This document shows, piece after piece, positions 10,201-22,200 of a DNA stretch of 64,000 nucleotides. The position numbers were made by a program, and so were the translations under genes. The notes below the pieces were generated by a model that saw only the letters and a program-made list of their open reading frames with translations, did not search any database and was not told the origin of the DNA. The stretch comes from Branchinecta lynchi (Eukaryota > Arthropoda > Branchiopoda > Anostraca > Branchinectidae), in NCBI GenBank assembly GCA_023053575.1, contig JAKZAP010000021.1:14012212-14076211 (forward strand), in the 5' to 3' direction. The stretch's first letter is position 1; every line of letters begins with the position of its first letter.

Positions 10201-13200
10201 GGCGTCCGGTCGCTCGGAAAGACAACGTCCTTCAGCCAAGAATCGCTAATATTGATACAGAGCCGTTTTCCTCGCAGTCACAGGAAACGTCAGTTGCGTT
10301 CAAAGTGCAAGACGTAAATCCTAAAAAGGGCGGGAAAAACAAATTCGGTTCAAATAAAGTCTCAGACTCTCTCATGTCGACAAGTGAGTTTAAGAGAGGA
10401 AAAGAATATAAGATCGTATGCTACTATACTAACTGGTCACAGTATCGTCCGAAGACCGGAAAATTCATGCCGGAAGATATCGATCCCCATTTGTGTACCC
10501 ACGTCATATTCGCCTTCGGTTGGTTGAAGAAAGGAAGACTGGCGAGTTTCGAATCAAATGATGAGTCAAAGGATGGAAAGGTTGGACTTTATGAGAAGAT
10601 GAATCTTCTGAAGAAGGGGAATCCGAAGCTGAAGATACTCCTGGCTATTGGTAAGTTTGTCTTGCCTAAAGCATCAATAAGCTATTAAAAACAAAGGATT
10701 ATGAGAAGAACATGCGTGTATTGGTCCTGATCCGAGCAGACGTCCTAGGTTTATTTATTTCCCACAGAACTGAGGAGTACGAAATATAATATATAAAATA
10801 GAACTATGCCTAAACTATCTGGTCCATTCAGTGACTCATAAACACTGTAAAAATACACACGATTTCGACAACTAAATTACAGTTGTTTATGTACTATTTT
10901 ATTCGGGTACGGGTACAGGTTGTGGGTTTAGAGAGCTATCGAAGCTTTTTGTAAAAGTTGGTCATCTTTTTCTACAAAATTAATTTAAATTAGAAACCAA
11001 CTGCGAATTACTAAAAGAAACGGGGAACCCAAGGAGAATTTTGGAAAATTTGAAATTTAACCTTTGTAAATACTGAGCGGATGCTTGTGCCTAAGATCAT
11101 ATGTACCATCTTATTTATAGCTGTTGGTGGATTGATTGCTCCTGCCCCCCCCCCCCCCCCCCCACTTTACAACAGAACCTCAAAGACAAGCTTCCAAACC
11201 AGTCCTTACCCTTCAACCAGTGTTTTGCAGACACGTGAGATACAAGTATAGTGTTGTCCCCTCCTTTGTTTCCCTACGTAATAGAAGTTAGTAGGTTATT
11301 CTTTTACCCCCCCATTCGTTATTTTTTATATTGTTTGTTCTCAGTATTTGTTATGTAATTCGACTACTTTCTAGTATATGTTGATAATTTTGGTTATTTT
11401 TTAATGTATGTTTGACTTTACCACCTGCTATTCGGCTAGTCTAATTGGTGTTAAAATAAAATTGAATTGAAATTGAACTTCTTCGCCTTCTAATTTTGTC
11501 TGAACTATTTATATAGATATATCTATATAAATAGTTCCGACAAAAGTAGAAAGCGAAGAAGATGGATAGGACATGTGTTTCGCAAATCGTCTATCAGGGA
11601 TAAAAAAGTGCGGTTCTCAAAATACAATTTGTGGGACAAATTCTACGTCAAATTTATTAGACATATTAAAATACGACGAAGTAAAAAAAAAATATGTGAA
11701 AAATGAGTTAAAAAGGAAAAGCCAGCTAGGATATTCTTCAACGATATTTCGGCCCTTCTTGGCAGTGCTCTCTTCAGGCTGTATCTGGAAGAAACGGAAA
11801 TTCAAATTATTTTAACCCCTTAAATGTAATGACATATTTAGTGCCAATTCCGCGTTACGAGTTGTATCAATAAAACCATCAGTTTATCTATCTAAACTCC
11901 GTTTTGAGTCCTTTTTAATATGATTCCCAGTCAGCTTGGGCTTAAGGAGCATTTAAGATCATCTCTCCTACAAAACTTTGACAAATTCTTGAACATAACT
12001 CTTGACACATTGCACATGCTATGTAGGCAGGGTCGACACATGTCGCACGATAGTGTGAATTGTCACTCTATTTGGTTTGTGTCACTCTTGTCCTACGTAG
12101 GACATACGAATCACTCTGTTTCAAAAAATGACCAAATGCGTCATTTTTGCAGCAGGGATTCCGACCAGAACTGACTATTTCAAGTTTTTTTCATGAAAGT
12201 AAAATCAAGATGTGTCATTTCAGAGAGGCGATTCCGACCAAAAGTGAACATTTTATGAAAATAAATTTCACTCCCAATTCACTCTCAGTTTTGGGCCAAA
12301 ATTCACTCTTTAAATATTTTTGATGTGGCAACACAACATTTGGAGATCTTTACAGAGCGGTTTGGGCAGACCAGTGCCCAAAGGCAACTTTAATATGCGA
12401 CTGTTTATTCGCGTTTTATTGCAGTGTCCAGCAGGTGTGACATATATATCTATAAGCTTTCGTTGCCACTTCCCGGTTCAGAGAACTGGTGATCATAGAA
12501 AGTTAGCATGAGGAGGTATCACTTCAGCTTACACAAACCACTTTGAATAATAGAGCGATTTATGAGATGGCAGCCGCATATGGCATGACTGACGAATTGA
12601 ACAACGTTCTTATATGGAGCTGAATTTGATAGGAATCGATGGCCTGTAATGGCTATGATTGAACCGATGTCTTCCAGTTATCCCCATGCAACCGTTTGGG
12701 AGCTGTAGTTTTCGACTTCTTTGACTGCCGGTATTGTACTTAGGAGTGATATCTTCTTCTTCGGTAGGGTTTTGGCCGTTTCGGACAGCGGTGTGCTCCA
12801 CTTCGGCCTTTTCTTCATTTTCTACTCGGTTGTGAGTAGTAGGGTATTCATCCTTCTATGGTTGCAGTTAGATGGCTTCGCTGAGGTTGAGGGAGTTGAT
12901 CAGTCCAAAGATGGACATGAAGATGGTTTTCTCTTCCTCTTGGCTGATTGTGGCATTTGCAATGGTTGTTGTAGATGGGTTGAGTTTGGCTCTGTAGAAC
13001 GCTTCTTGGACTTTCCCTTGGTAGGGTGTGACTTCCTGGTGTTTGCATGCAAAGATGATGTGGTCTAAAGTTTCATTTGCCACCTTACAGAATCTACATC
13101 TTGCCGATTGGACTGTGAAGCCCCCAGCGACTTTTGACTTGTACAGGAACGCGGCGTGGTTGAGGTTGCAAGCAAGTTTGTTTTCTAAATAGCTTAAGGT

Positions 13201-16200
13201 GCATTTTTTCGGGTATAGTTTCACTGTAGTTTGGTGTACTTTTGTTTTATTATGAAAGTACAGTATGCGGAATGGACAAATAAAACGGTACACATTCATA
13301 ACTGAAACAAAACTAGGCTACGTCAAACTACTGTGAAACTAAATTCGAGAAAACGCATCCTAGAAGAGGAAAAGAATATGTACGAAATACTCAGACACGA
13401 AACAAATTAACTAATATACTTACAAGATATGACCAGAAATAAATGATATGATCAAACTACACTGTAAAAAGTTTCTCCGAGTAATGATTAAAGTTAACAG
13501 CAGTATTTGCTACTGGGATTAATCTTATCTCTACTGGGATAAGATTGACCCGAATTAGAGATAATCTTATTTCAGTAAAGACAACCGTTGCAAACTGCGA
13601 CCTTTCTTTTTACAGTCTTCTGCGCTCAGTTAATTTAGGAACGTCCAGTTTAATGAGAGCCTCTTCATATGAAATATTATGATCACCCAGTTTGGTTCTC
13701 ACTGCTCTCTTTTGACATTTTCCAGGCGATCAGAGAGCTCTACAGAAAGTGAAGAATGTCAAACCGGCGAAGCATATTCTAAATGAGGACGCATATAAGT
13801 TTTAAAATAACAGAGGAGGCATTTAGTATTCAAACCGAAAGATTAAGGTATAGAGGGATTTAATTAAAAAGTTTGTTTTACGAATAATATTGTCAACACG
13901 AGAATTCCAGTTCAGATCGTCATCCATTATTATACCAAACAATTTAACGGATTTACACTTCCTGAATGACGATGGATATTCAGCAGTTTCTCCTCTCAGT
14001 CTGCTAAACCGCATAACCGAATACCTACTATCGTTAATTTGCACTTTCTTGCTGGACAGTTGAGTTTTAAGGGAAGTGATGGAGTCTTGCACCGGATTTG
14101 AACTGTTCGGTAGTGTGAAAGAAAGCTTAGAAATAACGCGAAGTGAAAAATCATCTGCAAATTTGTGCCTATGAATGAAATCTTTAGCAACATTATTAAC
14201 AGAATAAAGAAAAACGAAAGGACCCAACTTAGTTCCTTGGGGGGTACCGCAAGTTATTGTTATAATGCTCGCTTGTCCGCGCAACGCTCATGTGCTGTAT
14301 CCTTGCATCCGTCAGTAGGCCTACTGTACCTGTGATTGTCAATCATTGGGCATATGAGAGACTAGCCAAGTTATGTCTTTCCTCCATCGCCTATGGATTT
14401 TTGTGATCCCCAGACGCAGGCCCGTATCCAGGAATTTATTTCGGGGGGGGGGGGGGGGGGGGTTGCTTGCTGGTCGGACAAAAAAGTACAAAAACACATA
14501 GATCAGAGGGAAAAGCCTATAAAAATGACTATTTTTGTACGTTTCGGGGGGGGGGGTCAACCCCCTAGCCCCCCCTGGATACGGCCTTGCCCAGACGTCA
14601 GTGACGGGATACCTAAGACTTTGTAACCTTTCATCCGTCCGTCTGTTAGCACGCTGACTCCCGCAGGGGCTGAGCTAGTTTGTTCAAACTTGGTGTGGGA
14701 TTCATTGGATCAAACGTGTCAAGTTCGTAGATGGGTCATGTAGCCCTATATTTAGGGGTGGCGGACGGGGTTCGAGATTAAGGGACGAAACGAATATTTT
14801 TCAAGCTAACGCCACGGTCGATCTAGGGGTAAGAAAACATGCTGAATCCAGATCTGAACTTCATTTTTCATAGACCTTCATTGAACTCGCCGGACATGTG
14901 AAACTGAAATTTAGTAGAAGTCAGAGTTTCTTCTGAAGTCAATCGGATCATCCAAACAGAGGCTAGGCTGAATCTGATTATAAATCTTATTTTCTTGCTG
15001 GATAAGTAGTTTGCCCCGAGTCTGGTAGAAACCGAACATTTAGTAAAAGTAAAAGTTCCTTTTTGAAGCCGATTAGGGATAAAATATAGCGGATAGGGGT
15101 AAAACACATGCTGAATCGTATATAACATTCGTCACCGAACAAGTAGTTTCGTCGGAATCCAGTCGAAACCGAAAATTTGGCAGAAGTATTTTTTTTTCCT
15201 GTTTACGAATGACCCTGATTGTTTGATAGCCAATGGTTTTTGCTAGAAAATACCTAACGATCTCTTAAAGGACCTGTCATACCTATGATGCCAATGCAAC
15301 CGACTTCCGTAAAATCATTCATTAGTTCTTAAGCCCGGACATCCAAATTCCTATGTTACATTTGGAACCGCTAACGACACCATCTTTGCACTCGCGACTT
15401 TTCGCTAGTTTCCATGCGCATTATGTTCCGGACGAGTGTTCGCGTATCATGCTATTGATGTGTAGTGGATGGGTCTGGGAAAAGGATTAAAGCAGGCACG
15501 GCCGTGGATAATTTTTTAAAAGCAAAGCCTACCTTTACAGTATTCAGATAGCTCTGAATATTGGAAAATATACAATAAATAGTGCGAGATGTGCTTTAAG
15601 TGATCTATGGCAAAGACCAAAGTCTGCAAGACCCGGTTTTCTGTATTAGAAAGAACAACCCGGATGCACCACCGTTGGGATCCCATTGAAACCTTTGGTG
15701 TTGTTTTAATTGAGACAAAATCTATAACCGTCAGTTATAACAACTTTGAAGCATATCAATCAATCAATCAATCAAGTTTATTCCGAATAACTAAAAGCTA
15801 GAAAAGGAATACAAATTTACAAAATACACCGACACACAAGAAACAATTTAACTTAATACACTTACAAGAAATTACCAGAAATAAATCATGGAATGAAACT
15901 ACGTAAAAATTGGGTAGAAGAATTAGCGGGATATGGGGAAAACTTATTGCCAGTATTCCTCTCGGACCGACGCACGGAAGACGGGAGGGGATATATATCA
16001 AGCCAGAGATGGGCGAATCCGACCATGAAAGGATTCGAATCCGGATCCAGGGCTAGGTACGAATCCGATTCCGAATCCGAATCCACCATTTCTTGCAGAG
16101 ATCGAATCCGGAATCAAATCCGGATCGAATCCAACCTTAACAAAAATCAAACCATGTACATAGGTTATGGTTTAAAATCAGAGGTGACAAAAAGCACTGA

Positions 16201-19200
16201 TATTTAAGGTAATCAGATAACGTGATAGATTACTAAGGATGCTGAGACTAAAAAGCTGGATTGCCTAAGCACACTATGTAAAAACTGGGAAAACGAAGAA
16301 GTCCAATTTTTACGTAGTTTCATTCAATCATTTATTTCTGGTAATTTCTTGTAAGTGTATTAGTTAATTTGTTTCTTGTGTGTCTGTGTATTTTGTAAAT
16401 TTGTATTCCTTTTCTAGCTTTTAGCTATTCGGATTAAACTTGATTGATTGATTGATTGAAGAGGAATTTGAGCGGATTCGTAAGATTGAGGGTTTGGAAT
16501 CCGAATCCGAATCCAGTCTGCAAGATTCGAATCCGGATTCGAATGCGGCTAAAAGAACGAATCCTGGATTCGGGTCCGAATCCGGATTCGGATTCGCCCA
16601 TCTCTGGTTCAAGCTTGAGAAACCAGGATTCCGCAAGGATGTGTATAAAATATAATTGTTAAATATTCTTTGAGACCAAGCTGACTTTGAAACATATATT
16701 CAAATAATGTATATAACGATTCTTCATCAGCGATATTTCGGCCCTTCTTGGCAAGGATCCTCGTCAGGCTGTCAATCTTCTGGGTCGACGTCTTGTTATT
16801 TACTACAGGTTTGTTTCCTTCTCCGACGTTGACCCCGAAGATTGACAGGACCTTTGCCAAGAAGGGCTGAAATATCGCTGATGAAGATTCGTAGCTGACG
16901 CATCCGTTATATATATTATTTGAAAATATAATTGTTGGTTATAGCCTTACCGAGGATGCGGTCAATGCTGAGTCGTCAAGTGTATCATATATAAGATTTT
17001 AAAATCTGCTCAGTATCTTAGCATTTTCTTACACGGTATTTACTATTATGATTTTTATATTATCATTATTAAATCTCCTTGGTATGACTACTCTCAATTT
17101 GTTCAAGAAATGAAGAGGCGAAATTTTGTATTATGATTGTTACATCTTGGTCTTTTTCAGGTGGTTGGTCTTTCGGCACTCAGAAGTTCCAGGAAATGTC
17201 GGGCACTCGCTACGCTCGTCAGAATTTCATCTTCAGCGCGATACCGTTCCTGAGGAAGCATAACTTCGACGGCTTGGATATCGATTGGGAGTACCCAAAG
17301 GGATCGGAAGATAAGAAGAACTTGGTTAGCTTGTTGAAAGGTAAGTCACTTAGTCATTACAATTGAATCCTCGGCCCACCAGAACTCTTACTAGATGCGT
17401 ATTCTCGCCGTTCCCCGAGGACTCCTCGGAGAATCAAAGGGAACTCCGAGAATAGAGGGAGTCACTCCACGCGGACTCCGCGTACGGAAAACAACGAGAA
17501 CACAGGGAATGCTTCCAAAATAGATTTTGTTCTAAAAGTAAATGTCCAGTTGACAAAATCAGTCTAGATCCACTTTATTTTTGGTTTGTTGATTCTGATT
17601 GTTTTTAATTAATTTTACATTGTACCAACACCAGCAAAATTGATTCCCCTCTGAACTTGACAGGGAGTCCTTTTGGAGCATTCTCCATACGTGGGGACTC
17701 GCGAGAATACGGGGAGTTGGGACAAACAAAAACACGGTGTCTCCTCAAGTGGAGTCCTCGGGGGCACGGCGAGAATACGACTTAGTAAAGATTATTTCAC
17801 GATAAAACAGTCCGAAAATATTCATAGTAAAAAATACCGGTACTTGCGGTGGAAGTGGTGATATGCTTGTTACCGCTTAATGGGTCATTTAATCAGGCAT
17901 GATTAAGAAAAGCCTTTTCAGTTGAATTCAATTCACTTTACTTTTTTCCAGAAGTTGTTCATTGCGAGAAATAGCGTAGAAATATGTCAATAAAAATAGA
18001 CTGACCTGAAAGTACATGGTTATGCTCGTAATCTTCATACAATATAAATACAATTTTGGTTCCTTAGTTTGGTCAATAATGAAATATTACTAACAGATAA
18101 ATATTATATACAGTTTCCAGAATACATTTATATATTTTCCGTTATAAACAATTTTCCGTTACCTTGAATCTTTCGGAAAAATCTGCGCTGCGTGATAAGA
18201 AAACTCCAGCACCTGTTTATTTTATTATTGTTTATTTAGTTATATTTATCTCCTTTTATTAATTTGTCATTACTTAAATCTGAATCGTATATTGCTGAGA
18301 TTCTTTACTGAACCTTCGACTTGACCGGTTGGACTTTCCTACTGAAAATTGAAGAGCTTGCCTAACACAAAATAACTCGCCTTTTTTGGCAAATTGAGTT
18401 AAGAGCAAAGTCTGGTACACATTTTTGCGCTCTTTCTCCCTGTGCTATCAGAATATTCGCCAGATCACTCGCTACTGAGATACTCGGCGGACAAAAATGA
18501 TAACTATCTTTCGATAAACTAACTGCCCAAATTTTGATGTAGCGTTTACACGGACAAGAACTCCCGTCGACTCGAAAGGATTCCATTCGTGAAGACGACT
18601 AGAAAAAAAGTCCAGCGGGACGAGAATCCTTTCATGATGAAAGGAATTGCTGTCTACTTGAAAGGAATCTCGTCGGCGGCGCTGGTAAAAAGACTAAAAA
18701 AAAGGTCTAGCTAGCTTTTAAGAGCAGCAGTCGTCAGTAGGCTAGTGATGTCATAAATGCTCTCTGTTTTAAAGAATTTAACTATTTTTCTCTGCGTGTG
18801 AACATAATCTTCTCACCAAGATCGGGTTCTGTTCAAGTTTTCCTGTACCTGTAAACGCTGCATATAAGTACGATTATCTCGAAACTAGCTAAAAGTGAGT
18901 TATCATCTCTGTGTGCTCAGCTCTTCAATTGGTAAAGGCTGTGATTCCACGTACACTGCCGAGTACAAATAAGGTATGTAAACACTTGACTCTACATTTA
19001 ATGAAAGTGAAAGGACTGTGTAATCGCCGCTAAGGCTCAAACCTGTTTTTGTTTAACTCGGAATTGCCTCTTATTTTGCTGATAGTAGCCTAACATGATG
19101 CTGCATTCTCTTCGTAAGCAAATAAACGGAATTTCAGTAGTGCGCACTAGGTGGAAACTTTTGCTTATATAAACTAATGAGCTGCCTAGAGAAGATAGTA

Positions 19201-22200
19201 GGAAACTTTTGCTTATACAAACTAAGCAGCTGCCTAGAGGCGCCATCCTTGGAAGATTAGAACTAGGTCCTTTTCCTTTTCACCATCTGTTAACGAGAAA
19301 TCTCGCTTTATCATCAAATAGTAGTATGAGGTTGTACGAAAAAGTAGCATGCAGTACGAACAGATGCTATAACATGCTTCTATGTCAAGGCTACCGTGTT
19401 ATTGCATTCTACTGCATGCTACTATAATATAATAATAATAGATTTATTGCCCATCGTAATGCACAAACGTACAAAAAGACGGAGTAATTAAATAAAGAAG
19501 AAGAAAAAGAACAAAAAAAGAATTGAGAAAAAAGAACATTACAGGCAACAAAAATAATGGAAAGAACGCAACAAACTTAAACAGAAATACAACACACACT
19601 GACAGAATTTAAACTGAGCAAAGCATCTGCTAAGCTACATTAAGGCTGCGCTAAAGAAAGACTGGATGCTACTATAGCAAGACAGGATGCTACTCGATGC
19701 TACTGCTTAAGATTGTCCCGGTCTGAGGCACAGTAAATGATAGTATTCTTTATTATTGCATATCAATACATGCAACTTCTTCGTACAACCATCATACAAC
19801 TACGCAGGCTATACATTTTTCATCAGCTAATTATAAGCCTCAAATTATATACTTCCTTTTTGTGTTCACTGGTAATGAACCGGTCGCAGAATTCTGGCAG
19901 GCTTTGTCGAAGAAACGAAAATGTATGACAAATCGCAGGATTCTGCTACCTGTGGCATCGCCGCTGAGTACCTGCAAACGTCCCTGTTCATTTCTTGAAC
20001 AGAAACGTTTTGTCTTCTGGAAACCGTTTCTTGACCATTTCTTGGCCGAAGATTCTTGAAAACTGACAAACCAGGAATTTCTTTCGGGGGGGGGGGGTTG
20101 CCTGCGGGTCGCACAATAAAGACACAGATCAGAGGGAAAAGCCTATAAAAATTAGTATTTCTGTATCTTTCGGGGGGGGGGGGGGTCAACCCTCTAACCC
20201 CCTCCTGGATACGGCCTTGCTGCAAAGACTCCTATTCTTCTTTCCACCTACAGCCTGAAAAAGATCCTTGCCAAAAAGGGCCGAAATGTCAAGAATATCC
20301 TAGCTGACCTGTCAGGTTTTGTCTGGACTTCTAATGTTTAAAGCAGTATTGTTGGCATTTTTCTATTTCATTTCTAACCCTGCTTTCGATTGTTTAAGGT
20401 CAAAGTACGTTAAGTAAATATAACAAATAAAGTAAAGTTTGTTTTTGCTAAATTACCAAAAGGGTAGTTTCGACTTGGTTAAAGGACCTCTCTTGCTTAT
20501 TCTGCCTTTTATAATATACTTAGCTCCCATATGGAACTATAAGCTCCAGAATCCCCACCTTTTTCCATTGATCCTTTCGTAACAATGAATGTCTAACGCT
20601 TTTTCGGCCTTGCCGAGTTTTCCCGTCACCCAACGAAGAGTGTGTCCGAGTCTTCAGCGTCCGTTGACGACTCTTTCAGACATAAGGATGTGGTAATCTT
20701 CTGTTTGTTACTGCTTTTATTTGCTCAGTTTTCCAACTTTTTAACCAATACGTTCAGTTTTCAAATGTTTTGCGCACAGCCGCCGCGTCGAGGAGGCCTG
20801 AAGGCTGGATAGTCAACACGCGCTAACAAGAGAATCGCCAGTTTTAGGTGGAGAGTAATGATGTTTTCAAAAATATTTTTTCTGATTCTTTTCATAGGGA
20901 AAAGATCATTTCTAGTAAGAGTTGTGCTTTAATTGCCCAGAGCCTTGTTCCGGCATCGTCTCGTAAGTCACCAGGAGAGCCTCGAAACAAACAAAAAGTT
21001 TGAAGATATATTCGAATTATCTCATGAGTTGAAAGATGTCTTACCACTAGTATGGAAAGCGTTTAAGCTGGCTAAGACAATCCCTGTTACCTCAGCACAA
21101 GGGGAAAGAATTTTTAGCAAGATGAAGTTGATTAAGACCACCTTGCGTTCAACAATGGCTCACCACTGTCTTCAAATTCTGGTACTTATCGCATGTGAAA
21201 CCGATCTAGTTGACGAATGTGAAATTGGATGTGTTGTGGACCAATGAAGAATGGTTAAAACGCGTCGAAAAAATGTGTAGGGTGGGTTGAAGGTCAAAGA
21301 CTTCAGTTTTATTCAGTTTATTGTTCTTTGTAACACATAGTCGGAGTCAGAACACAACAGTTCAACAGTATTCTAGAGTTTCTGCGGAGATTGTCGTTAC
21401 GGAGAATTTCCGGTAAATCCTCGAAAAATCCGGTAAATCTTAAGCCCCCCCCCCCCCCCATCAGGAAGGTGTCGGGATGCCTCTGCTTAGAGGCACTGGA
21501 TGTCCGCGTCAGAACCTGGGCATAAGAACTTTCCACCCTCGTCTGGAGAATTGTAACTTTAATCAGAAATGTTTCAATCCCTTGCAGGTTAGCCTCTTGG
21601 CATCAAAGAGGTGTGTTTTGCCATAAACCAATTTATAAAAAAAAAAATCCATTTACTCCTCATATTTTGAATCAGGATGAATGTCATGTAGGCTACCGCA
21701 TTACCGAAAGGCCTCCGCCTCTACGTGCCACACATAAATTGGGACTAATCATATTAAGCGGAGCTGGAAATCTTGTCTCATCTGTTGACCAGTTCAGCAG
21801 TGACAATATCTTCATTAAGACTAAAAAATACTTCAAGGACATGCCGTACTTGTGATATTAATTCATTCTACATTTGAAGGTGCAAAACGGATAAGTCAGC
21901 TACATTGTATTAGAGCTATATCTCGGCCCTCCTTGGCAAGGGTCCTCTTCAATCTCATTTTCCAGCTTGAGCGGCTTGAGCCTGAAGAGGACCCTTGCCA
22001 AGAAGTCCTAGATATAGCTCCAATAAAATGTATCTTCAAATGTGATTCGCAGTCAGCTTGGGCTGAAGGAATATCTATTAATTCATTCTAATTAAGCAGG
22101 ATCTCTATCCACTCTAGTTCCTGGGATCCTACACTTCATAAGTGTATCCTATCTCCTCTATTAGCATTACACTGATTTTCACGCTTGCCAAGTTTCTTTT

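Larger units (their letters stand above)
10651..17160 (+). other. Cht7: Intron 2 of Cht7 (6.5 kb)
   Basis: GT-AG intron filled with repeats listed separately: LINE tails, an 84-bp palindrome, two LINE ORF2 remnants, and families B, E, C, D and P. Confidence 0.85.

Noticed and set aside
14393..14626. Gly-rich and Pro-rich frames
   Set aside because: They are read through the G and C runs of the family P element.
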